A stretch of DNA of 64,000 nt. It comes from Castor canadensis. Lineage: Eukaryota > Chordata > Mammalia > Rodentia > Castoridae. A program made the translations under genes and the position numbers. Below, in pieces: positions 54,466-64,000 of this stretch; position 1 is the stretch's first letter, and each line of letters begins with the position of its first letter. The stretch is from the NCBI RefSeq assembly GCF_047511655.1, contig NC_133392.1:88963042-89027041 (forward strand). Direction: 5' to 3'. The notes under the pieces were generated by a model. The model did no database searches. It was not told the DNA's origin and was given only the letters and a program-made list of their open reading frames with translations.

Positions 54466-56290
54466 CTAAACAGCATATTCTTGAACAGCCAATGAGTCAA
54501 AGAAGAAATCACAATGGAAATTAGAAACCATCTTCAGATAAATGTAAATGAAAGCACAACATACTAGAACTTAAAGAATGCATGTAGGTAGCTGCCTACA
54601 TTAAAAAAGAACAAAGCCCTCAAACCAACAGTCTAATTTTACACCTGAAGGAACTAGGAAAAAAAGCAAACTAAACTCAAAGTTACCAGAAGAAAATAAG
54701 GAAGATTAGAGAGGAAATAGAAAAAACCCAATGAAACTAAGAGTGGTTTTTTGAAAGATAAAAAGTAGACAAAACCTTAATTCTCTAAGTAGTAGAGAAC
54801 AAAAGAGAGAAGCACAAATCACAAAACTCAAATGGAAGAGATGTCACAGTTAATGCCACAAAATACAGCAGATTATAAGAGACTGCTATATACAATTACA
54901 CCATGACAAATTAAATAACTTAGAAGAAATGACTGAATTCCTAAAAACATGGAATCAACCAACACTGAATCATGAAGAAATAAAAAATCTGAACAGATCT
55001 ATAACTAGTAAGAAGATTGAATCAGTAAACAAAAACCTTCCAACAAAGGAAAGATTAGGACCAGATGACTTAACTAGAGAATTCTATCAATTAATATCAA
55101 TCCTTCTTAAACTCCTCCAAAAAATTAAAGAAGATGGTGCACTTCCAAATTCATTCTATGAAGCCAGCATTACCTGATACTAAAACCAGACAAAGTCACT
55201 ACAAGAAGAGAAAAAGCTAGAGACCAACGTCTTTAATGAATATCCATGCAAAAAGCCACAACAAAAGACTAGAAAACTAAATTCAGTAACACATTAAATG
55301 GATAACATCACAACCAAGTAGACTTATTCCTGGAATGCAATGATGGTTCAACATACAAAAATCATCAGTGCAATATACCATATTAACAGCATGAAGGACG
55401 CAAACTGCATGACCACCTCAATTGATATAAAAAAAGCACTTAACAAAATAAAAAAAAAAAAACTAGCCATTCTTAATCCTCTAATCTTCCCCCTTGACTC
55501 TTACTTCCTAGTACAAGACATTCAATGCTGTGAAGACAAGGGTTTGTGGGTCAAGGAGAATCAATAGATTAGGAGAGACTTAGGAGAAAATACATGAAGT
55601 GTTTCACTCTCCCTTCCCCCAAGCCTCTGAAATCTACTCCCTTAAAAAAAACTGATTTGGATTCCAAGATGGTGGTAGAGGAAGGAAGCAGAAAGCATGC
55701 CTCCTAAAGTAAAATCTTGGAGAGATGCTAGAGATACACCTTACAGGAAAAACCACTGAGAAGAGGCAAAACTTTGACCCCTCCACACATCCAGCCTACA
55801 TAGAGAATCTCCATTTCACCTTAAATGGAGAAACCAGGAGGGCGCCCGGGCTGCTGCCAGACAACAGCACCCAGATGGCTTGGGAAGACACGGACCACAA
55901 GGTGAGCTAAGAGGTATGCAGTACTCCCAGAGACAACACTGGGCCAGATCAGCATAGCCCCCTGGACAGACCGACCCCCACCCACGGAAAAAAGAGAAAC
56001 TGAGTAATAAGCAATAAGAACAATAAAGACACGTAGCAAAGAGGGTGGGGTGCACTGAGCACTGAAGAGAGGGGAGGGGAATCCCTCACAGAACTGTAAA
56101 TAAACAAGCCGGGTCTGGCCAGAGAAGGCAGGAGCGATGACACACGCCCAGCAACCAGGAGCGGGAAAGCTTGTGAGAGTGGTGGAGGGAGAAAAACTCC
56201 ACAGGACAGGGGGAAAGACCCACTTCCCACGTGAGCTGTAAACAAACACGTCGGCCGGCAGGAGCAGCAGCACACGCCCAGCAATCAGGA

Positions 56291-56720
56291 GTGAAAAAAA
56301 CTGAAACTAGATCCATGTACATCACCCTATACCAATATTAACTCAAAATGGATCAAGGATCTTAATATCAGACCACAAACTCTAAAGTTGATACAGGAAA
56401 GAGTAGGAAATACTCTGGAGTTAGTAGGTATAGGTAAGAACTTTCTCAACGAAACCCCAGCAGCACAGCAACTAAGAGATAGCACAGATAAATGGGAACT
56501 CATAAAACTAAAAAGCTTCTGTTCATCAAAAGAAATGGTCTCTAAACTGAAGAGAACACCCACAAAGTGGGAGAAAATAGTTGCCAGCTACACATCAGAC
56601 AAAGGACTGATAACCAGAATATATAGGAAACTTAAAAAACTAAATTCTCCCAAAACTAATGAACCAATAAAGAAATGGGCAAGTGAACTAAACAGAACTT
56701 TCTCAAAAGAAGAAATTGAA
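56291..56720 (+). pseudogene. LINE-1 ORF2 C-terminal piece, sense
   Basis: A 119-codon frame (from 56388) reads [13 protein letters not shown] and LITRIYRKLKKL, the segment matching 47.2-47.6 kb of the other LINE-1 in opposite orientation. Confidence 0.85.
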
Positions 56721-56887
56721 ATGAGTTCTACTTTTACTGCATTGTGATCAGATAGTATGCATGGTATAATTTCTATTTTCTTATATTTGCTGAGGCTTGT
56801 TTTGTGCCCTAGGATTTGATCTATTTTGGAGAAGGTTCCATGGGCTGCTGAGAAGAATGTATATTGTGTAGAAGTTGGATGAAATGT

Positions 56888-57433
56888 TCAGTAGACATCA
56901 AGTAGGTCCATTTGATCTATTGTATATTTTAGATCTTGGATTTCTTTATTGATTTTTTGCTTGGATGACCTATCTATTGATGATAATGGGGTGTTAAAGT
57001 CTCCCACAACCACTGTGTTGGAGATAATATAAGCTTTCAGGTCTTTCAGGGTATGTTTGATGAAATTGGGTGCATTGACATTGGGTGCATGCAGGTTGAT
57101 AATTATCATTTCCTTTTGGTCTATTTCCCCTTTTATTAGTATTGAATGTCCTTCTTTATCTCATTTGATCAATGTAGGTTTGAAGTCTACTTTGTCAGAG
57201 ATAAGTAGCACTACTCCTGCCTGTTTTCGGGGGCCATTGGCTTGGTAAATCTTCTTCCAGCCTTTCATCCTAAGCCTATGCTTATTTCTGTGGGTGAGAT
57301 GGGTCTCCTGTAGGCAACAAATTGTTGGATCTTCCTTTTTAATCCATTTCGTCAAGCAGTGCCTTTTGATGGGTGAATTAAGTCTGTTAACATTAAGTGT
57401 TAGTACTGATAGGTATGTGGTGATTCCTGTCAT
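56888..57433 (-). pseudogene. LINE-1 ORF2 endonuclease piece, antisense
   Basis: The start (57161-57433, LNVNRLNSPIKRH, QETHLTHRNKH) and a following piece (56888-57109, VVGDFNTPLSSIDRSS) are in different frames. The GDFN motif of the LINE-1 endonuclease is visible. Confidence 0.85.
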
Positions 57434-57639
57434 TTAGTTGTCTTAGTTGTTTGAAGGTTTGATTGTGTGTACCTAAGTTGAGGTTACTCTCTACTTTCTT
57501 GCTTTTTCTTTTCCTGTGGTTTGGTGCTGCCTGTCTTTTCATGGTCATGTTGGTTTTCACTTTCTGTGTGCAGAATCCCTTGCAGAATCTTTTGTAGTGG
57601 TGGCTTTGTGGTAACATATTGTTTTAGTTTCTGCTTATC

Positions 57640-58600
57640 ATGGGAGACTTTTATTGCTCCATCTATTTTGAATGATAGTTTTACTGGGTAGAGTATCCTG
57701 GGGTTGAAGTTATTTTCATTCAGTGCCCGGAAGATCTTCTTGCTTTTAATTTGTCTGTTGAGAAGTCTGCTGTAATTTTGATTGGTTTACCTTTGTATAT
57801 TTTTTGTTTTTTCTCTCTTACAGCCTTCAATATTCTTTCCCTAGTTTCTGAACTTGTTGTTTTAATGGTGATATGTCATAGGGTAGTTCTATTCTGATCT
57901 GGTCTGTCTGGTGTCCTAGAGGCCTCTTACATCTGTATGGGAATATCTTTCTCTAGATTTGGGAAATTTTCTGTTATTATTTTGTTGAATATATTACGCA
58001 TTCCCTTTGCTTGCACCTCTTCTCCTTCTTCGATGCCTATGATTCTCAAGTTTGGTCTTTTGACGGAGTTGGTGAGTTTTTGTATTTTCTTTTCACAGGT
58101 CTTGAGTTGTTTAATAGTTCTTCAGTTTTTCCTTTAATTACCGTTTCATCTTCAAGTTCTGAGATTCTGTGTTCTGTTTGTTCTATTCTGCTGGATTGGC
58201 CTTCCATTTTGTTTTGCAGTTCTGTTTCATTCATTTTTCTGAGGTTTTCCATATCCTGAGTGGTTTCCTCTTTAATGTTGTCTATTTTTGTCCTGAGTTC
58301 ATTTATCTGTTTATTCATCATTTTCTCTGTTTCTCTTTGGTGTTTGTACAGTGCTTCTATGGTTTCTTTTATTTCTTCTTTTGCTTTTTCAAATTCTCTA
58401 TTTTTGTTGTCTTGGAATTTCTTGAGTGTCTCCTGTACATTTTGGTTGACCCTATCCAGTATCATCTCTATAAAATTCTCATTGAGTACCTGTAGTATGT
58501 CTTCTTTTAAATTATTCTTGTGGGCTTCATTGGGTTCTTTGGCATAGTTATCTTCATTTTGTTGGAGTCTGGGTCTGAGTATCTGTTTTCTTCATTTCCC
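57640..58600 (-). pseudogene. LINE-1 ORF1 piece, antisense, broken
   Basis: A coiled-coil-like 139-codon frame at 58046-58465 (NKNREFEKAKEEIKE) is readable; the RNA-binding end is frameshifted. Confidence 0.75.
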
Positions 58601-59307
58601 TCTTTGTTTACTCAGAGTCCTGTGCGGGAGCCTCTGCTATAAGCTTTCCCCTTTCCAAGCACACTGGGGAAGGTGACACTGCACCCACTTTCTCTGGCCT
58701 GTGTGTTTATTTACAGCTCATGTGGGAAATGGGTCTTCCCCCTCTCCTGTGGAGTTTTCTTCCCTCTGCCACTCTCACAAGCTTTCCCACTCCTGGTTTT
58801 GGGCCCATGCCCTCGCTCCCACTGGAGCCTCTCCAGCCAGGCCCGGCTTGTTTATTTATAGCTCCGGGAAAGATTCCCTCCCCCTCTCTTAGGCACTCAG
58901 TGCACTCCACCATCTTTGCCACGTGTCTTTATTGTTCTTATTGCTTATTATTCAGTTTCTCTTTTTTCCCCGGGTGGAGGTCGTTCTGTCCAGGGGGCTA
59001 TGCTGATCTGGCCCAGGGTTGTCTGAGGGAGTACCGTGGTACCACTTAGCTTACCTTGTCTGTGTCTTCCTAAGCTGTCTGGGTGCGGGTGACTGGCAGC
59101 CCAGGGGCCCTCCTGGTTTCTCTGATTAACGTGAAGTGGAGATTCTCTGCACTGGATAGATGTGTGGAGGGGTCAAAGTTTTGCCTCTTCTGGGTGGTTT
59201 TGCCTGCAAGGTGTGTCTCCAGCATCTCTCCAAGATTTCACTATAGGAGGCACACTTTCTGCTTCCTCCCTCTAGCCACCATCTTGGAATCTCTAAAACT
59301 TCTTCAC

Positions 59308-59510
59308 AATGAGCTGGGTGCCTGCAGCTCACGTGTGTAACCCTAGCTACTCAGGAAGAAGAGATCAGGAGGATCACAGTTTGAAGCCAGCCCTGGCAAA
59401 TAGTTTTTGAGACTGTATCTAAAAAAAAAAAAATCACAAAAAAGGGCTGGTGTAGTGGCTCAAGGTTTAGGCCTGAGTTCAAGCCTCAGTACTGAAAAAA
59501 AAAAAACTTC
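59308..59510 (+). repeat. B1+ID composite SINE
   Basis: A B1 part (CTAGCTACTCAGGAAG), then a shortened ID part (GTGGCTCAAGGTTTAGGCC), each followed by an A-run. Confidence 0.8.
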
Positions 59511-60575
59511 CAACAGAATGGAAAAAGAAAATATTTGCAAGCCATATATCTGACATGGAGCTAATATTCCCAATATATTAAAAGTTCCTTCAATTCTACA
59601 GTCACAACCATAAAATCCAATTTTAAAATGAACAAAGTGCTTGAATAGACATCTCTCCAAAGAAGTCACACAAATGGCCAAGAAGCATATGAAAAGATGC
59701 TCACTAACACTAACCACCAAAGAAATGGAAATCAAAATTATAATATCTCACACCCATTGAAATGGCCACTATAGTGCCAGGCACTGGCACTATAATCCAA
59801 GCTACTTGGGAGGCTGAAATTGGGAAGATCACAGTTTAAGCCCAGCCCAGGCAAAAGGTTCAGGAGACCCCATCTCAACAGAAAAAAATCTGGCCTGGTG
59901 ACATCTGCTTGTCATCCCAGTCATGATAGGAGGCTTAAAATTGGAGGATCATAATCCAGGTTGGCCCAGGCAAAAAGTGAGACCCTATCTCCAAATAACC
60001 CAATAATTAAAGTGCTTGCTTCACAAGCATGAAGCCCTGAGTTCAAACCCCAGTCCCACCAGAAAATAAAAAATAAAAAAAATAGCTACTATAAAAAAAC
60101 CTGAAAATAAGAAGTGTTGGTAATGATGTGAAGAAATGAGAAACCTTGTGCATTATTTGCTAAAATGTAAAATGTTGAAAATGCTATGGAAAACAGTAAA
60201 GCAGTTCCTCAAAAAGGTGGAAACTAAGTTACAACCATCTATCCAGTAATTCCATTTCTGGGTTTATATCAAAAATAATTAGAAACATGATCTCAAAGAG
60301 ATATGTGCAAACTCATGTTCATGACAGCATTATTCACAACAGACAAGAGGCAGAAGGAATCTAAATGTCTATTGAATAAACAAAATGTGGTATATACATC
60401 CAACGAAATATTGCACAGCCTTTAAAAGGAAGGCAATCCTGTCATTGCTGCAGCAGGGATGAACCTTGAGGAATTAGGTTGGGTCATAGAAGGCCAGTCA
60501 CAGAAGGAGAGATACTGCATGTTTCCACTTATGAGAGTCATCTAGAGTAGCCAGACTCACAGAAAGTAGTACAGT
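59511..60575 (+). mobile_element. Old LINE-1 3' part, sense, with SINE inserts
   Basis: Decayed ORF2 end (AAATATTTGCAAGCCATATATC, CAATGTGGTATATAC-type sequence near 60390). It may continue the old LINE-1 of 53.3-55.5 kb across the rearranged insert. SINEs occupy 59775-60085. Confidence 0.65.
59775..60085 (+). repeat. Stacked B1+ID SINEs
   Basis: Two B1-like parts (AAGCTACTTGGGAGGCTGAAA; CATCCCAGTCATGATAGGAGG) are followed by a partial ID end (GAGTTCAAACCCCAGTCCC) and an A-rich tail. The first may be a copy into which the second inserted. Confidence 0.7.
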
Positions 60576-60578
60576 GGC

Positions 60579-62990
60579 TGTTATAGTTTGGTCATGAAGT
60601 GTCCTTGTAAAAGGCTCAGTATTGAAGGCATGGTCCTTCATGTAACCACTGTTCAAAGGTAGTGCTTTGGAGGAAGGGCTCTGCCTTGATCAATGGATTA
60701 ATCCACAGAAGTATTCATGGTTTGATGGCATTATTGGGAGGTAATGGAAACTCAGTGGGAGGTGGGGCCTGATTGGAGGGAGTAGGTCACTGGGGAACAT
60801 GTCCTTCGGGACATGTCTTGTCCCTTGCCTTCTCTGTCTTTCAACTGCTTCCTAGACACCATGATGTGAGCTTCTCTGCTCCACCACCCTCCCCACCATG
60901 ATGAACTGGAGCTTCTGAGACAGTGAGGCAAAATAAATCCTTCTTCCCTTAAATTATTTCTTTCAGGCATTTGATCACAGTAACAACAATAACAACAAAA
61001 GTAACAAAGAAAAATGAGAAGTGGATGAGAAGTGGTACTGAGAAGTGGAGTCATTTTTGTGAATATACCTGGGCATGAGATACAGAAGCATCTGGGAACA
61101 GTTTGTGGGAGCACCTTAGGAATGTTAAGAGAAGCTGGCTACAAAAAGCTTGGAATCCTACAAGCAGAACTTAATTGATGATTCTGGAGAAAGCTCAGAA
61201 GACCGGAATGTTGGTGAACCTGAGGAGAGTCAGGCTGAGTTGATCATTTTCATATGGAAATGAGAACTCTATTGGGATTTGGACTAGAGACCATTCATGT
61301 TACATTTTGGAAAAGAACTTGTCTACATTTTCTCCTTGTCCTGAGACTTTGTGTAAAACTAAATTTAAGGGTGATGGACTAGTTTATCTGTGGAGAAAAT
61401 TTCAAACCAGCACAGCACTCAAGCTGGCTGCTTTTAACCAGATTTACAGTATGAATCAGGAGCAAAAAAACAAGGCACAAAGATTTGAAAAACTTGCAGT
61501 TTGGTCAGAAAAGTTGGAGACAAGGAATACATGATTTCTGAAGAGATTAGCTCCACCTGAAAGAAGCCATATTGCTAGCACAGTAGGAAAGATAGCTTGA
61601 GGGCATCTCAGGAATTGGCTGGGCCCCACCCATTGCAGACTCAAAGTTGTAAAGGAGTAAACTTGTTTGGAAGACTTTGCTTTGAGAAGAGTGCTGAGGT
61701 GCCCTGCTACATAGTGAAATATTCACCTTGTTCATTCCATGCACTCAGAAGCCAATGTGGCCATGGTCCAAGAGTGCCCAGCTACTGCTCCCACTGGCAG
61801 TAGGCTAACATAGCATGAAGAGTACAAGAGTTATGGGGTCATGGAAGCTTCCACCTAGATTTTAAAGGAAAGCCTGGGAGGCCAGACCACATGTCAGGGT
61901 TGGATTTTCTATAGGCAGCCCCTGAGAGGGTAGGCTGTGAAGCTGTGAGAGTGAAGCCTAAGCTATAATGGAGACCCTATGAAGTTGGAAATGCGAATAT
62001 AGATCTCCCAAGGAAAACTGCAGGCGGTGAGTAGAGCCAGCCCAAAAGAGAGGCCATATTGGCTGCAACCAGCAAGGCCATAGGGGTGCACGCATCACAC
62101 CATGCAACCCAGATGCTGGACACAGAGCTACAGGATTTGATTTTTTTTTTTTTTTTTGCTCTGATACCATCCCTCCATCCCTCCTTTCTATGCCCACTTT
62201 CCGCTCCTTTGAAATTAAATTTTTACTCTGTGCCATTGTACCATGGAATTATGTAACTGATTTTGATTCTACATGAGCTGAGGGTTTGCCTTGAGATTCA
62301 GAAGAGACTTTGGACTTAGACTTTTTTATGATCTTATTAGCATACAATTGTTGTACAGGGGGATACATTGTGATATTTACATGTGTTTAAAATATACCTT
62401 AGTTGGATTTACCCCCTTCATCATTCTCCCTCTTCTCCCCTCTCTTTTTAAAACAATTCCACAGGTTTCATCCTTCTATTTTCACATATGGATACAAAAT
62501 ACATGCACCATATACACCCTCATTCCCCCTTTCCTTCTTTCCACCCCCTCCCACTGGTACCCACTCCTGGAAAAGATTTATTTTTCCCTCCTGTCCTTCA
62601 TTTTTTAAAGTTAAGTGTATATTAATAGTCCAAGGGGATTTCACATTGGTATTTCAGGTCTGTATGTATCATGCTTTAATCAAAGTAATCCCTCCCCCTG
62701 TTACTTACTCATTTACCATGCTCCCCTAATATTCAACAGCTTACTGTGCAGTGCATCATATTACATTCATATGAAGATGGTTGTTTCAATATTTTTCATT
62801 CTCTAACTGGACTTGGACTTTTGAACAATGCTGAAGCTGTTAAGACTATGGGAACTCTTGGTGAGGGACTGGATGTATTTTTACATTAGGAGATAGACAT
62901 GAGCCTTTTGGGGACCAGGAGTGGAATGTTATGATTTAAGGAAATGTGTCTGGGTGTTAAGTAGATAGGGTGTGGACTTGTGATCATCTT
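60579..62990 (+). mobile_element. MaLR provirus with 5' LTR, internal region and start of 3' LTR
   Basis: The 5' LTR (60579 to about 61010) starts TGTTATAGTTTGG and includes GGCAAAATAAATCC. Internal sequence begins GTGGTACTGAGAAGTGGAG, a MaLR-style start, and has no coding. The 3' LTR begins TGTTATGATTTAAGG at 62927 and is cut short by LINE-1 sequence. Confidence 0.65.
62320..62810 (-). repeat. LINE-1 3' UTR fragment, antisense
   Basis: GGGGGATACATTGTGATATTTAC and ACCCCCTTCATCATTCTCCC; the same family as 43.3 kb, inserted in the MaLR internal region. Confidence 0.6.
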
Positions 62991-64000
62991 TTTTTCCACC
63001 TTAATTATTTCTTAAATTGGCATATATTAATTGGACAAAGTAAGTGTTTTCATCATGACATTTTCATATATGCACACAATAATTTGCTCATACTCACCCC
63101 CTCTAGTACTCTTTTATATCCCCACTCTCCCAACCCCATTTTTCCACTTTAATGGGTTTCATTATGACATTTTCATACATCTATATAATATATTTTGGTC
63201 ATATTCACCCCCAATAACTCTTTTTTTCCCTCACCCTTCTTGCTAGTTCTCCCTCAAATAGTCCCTTTTACATTTATGTTCTTTTTTTTAGATTTAAATT
63301 TCACACATGAGAGAAAAACATGATATTTGTCTTTCTGAGTCTGGCATATTTCACTTAATCTGACCATATCCAGTTCCGTCCATTGACCTGCAAATGACAT
63401 AATTTCATTCTTCTTTTTGGCTGAATAATACTCCACTGTGTCTGCCTACCACATTTTATCTATCCATTCATCCATGGCTGTGCACCTAGGCTGTGTCTAC
63501 AGAGTGACTATCATGAATAATACTATGTTGGTAGGTGTGCAGATATCTCTGTTGTATGCTGATTTGCATTCCTTTTGGTGTACCCAGGAGTGTATTTTTA
63601 GTATTCTGAGGAACTGCCATATTGATTCCCATTGTGGTTCCCCTAGTTTACTTCCCTCCAACAGAGTACAAGAGTCCCTTCCTACCTGCATCTCCACTAG
63701 CATTTGTTTTCCTTCATTATAGTCATTCTGGGGTGAAATAAAATCTCAGTGTAGCCTTGATTTGCATTTCCCCAATTCAAAAGTTGTTGAACATTTTTTC
63801 ACATATTTATTGGCAATTGTATGTTTTCTTTTTGGTGCTACTGGAGATTGAACTCAGGGCTATGCTTGGGAGGCAGATGTTCTACCACTTGAGACCAATT
63901 GCACTTCTTTTGAGAATTGTCCAATTCAATTGCCTATTTGTTAATTGGATTTTTTGTTATTTTGGAGTTTAATTTTTTGAACTCTTTATGTATTCTGGAT
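62990..64000 (-). mobile_element. Old LINE-1 3' part, antisense, runs off the window
   Basis: 3' UTR then ORF2 end (63254-63436, MEYYSAKKKNEIMSFAGQWTE). It continues past 64000. An ID SINE interrupts at 63820-63900. Confidence 0.75.
63820..63900 (-). repeat. ID-type SINE, antisense
   Basis: GAGATTGAACTCAGGGCTATG and GATGTTCTACCACTTGAGACC. Confidence 0.75.

Larger units (their letters stand above)
53320..55470 (+). mobile_element. Old LINE-1, sense, decayed, with SINE inserts
   Basis: An ORF2 segment is readable at 54929-55177 ([24 protein letters not shown]), and RT-like AFDKI-type decay appears near 55420. SINEs interrupt at 53404-53612 and 54370-54465. Confidence 0.7.
55655..59291. mobile_element. 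Rearranged LINE-1 with 5' ends at both margins
   Basis: The left arm (55655-56290, plus) is LINE-1 5' UTR, starting GATTCCAAGATGGTGG. It jumps at about 56291 to plus-strand ORF2 C-terminal sequence (56291-56720). At about 56721 orientation flips to antisense ORF2 endonuclease, then ORF1 and 5' UTR ending at 59291. No 3' UTR or poly(A) is present. Confidence 0.85.

Overview
The window looks like a gene-poor, repeat-dense stretch of a rodent nuclear genome. The evidence is many tRNA-derived ID-type SINEs, B1-like SINEs and B1+ID composites, young full-length LINE-1 copies, old MIR and MaLR copies, and no recognisable host exon, rRNA or true tRNA gene. The SINE style favours a castorimorph rodent such as beaver; that is an inference from SINE appearance, not a database match.

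The centrepiece is a nested pair of endogenous retroviruses at about 8.3-22.8 kb. The younger one (14601-22845, minus strand) is a gammaretrovirus-like provirus. Its two 427-bp LTRs differ at only one base by eye, it has a tRNA-Gln-type primer binding site, a polypurine tract, an intact gag, an intact protease, a damaged pol and an env with one internal stop. Gag ends in UGA, in frame with pro-pol, just before a stem-forming sequence. An in-frame CUG lies 54 codons upstream of the Gag AUG and opens a leader with a hydrophobic segment, like glycoGag. Pol has lost about 100 codons of the RT thumb/connection with a frame change, and a second frame change separates RNase H from integrase. Env keeps CWLC, a basic cleavage site and a fusion peptide, but the final cysteine of its C-X6-C-C motif is tyrosine. 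The older ERV (8293-14579, plus strand) has LTRs about 5% different, 5-bp target duplications (GATGC), a His-type primer binding site and only scraps of gag, protease, RT, integrase and env. The younger provirus sits 21 bp beyond its end.

Layout: 0-8.3 kb holds SINEs, a truncated LINE-1 with clear target duplications (1751-2650), MaLR LTR pieces and a copy of a third LTR family. 8.3-22.8 kb is the nested ERV pair. 22.8-34.7 kb is old repeats (a second copy of the third LTR family, MaLR, MIR, SINEs) and unassigned sequence. 34.7-41.5 kb is a full-length antisense LINE-1 with 9-bp target duplications. 41.5-46.1 kb is old repeats and unassigned sequence. 46.1-53.3 kb is a second full-length antisense LINE-1 whose 5' UTR carries tandem monomer-like units. 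53.3-60.6 kb is an old sense LINE-1 interrupted by a rearranged young LINE-1 with 5' ends at both margins. 60.6-64 kb is a MaLR provirus with antisense LINE-1 fragments inserted in it.

Nothing here reads as a working host gene or operon. The only long coding frames with conserved family motifs belong to the younger provirus and the LINE-1s. All divergence counts were made by eye.
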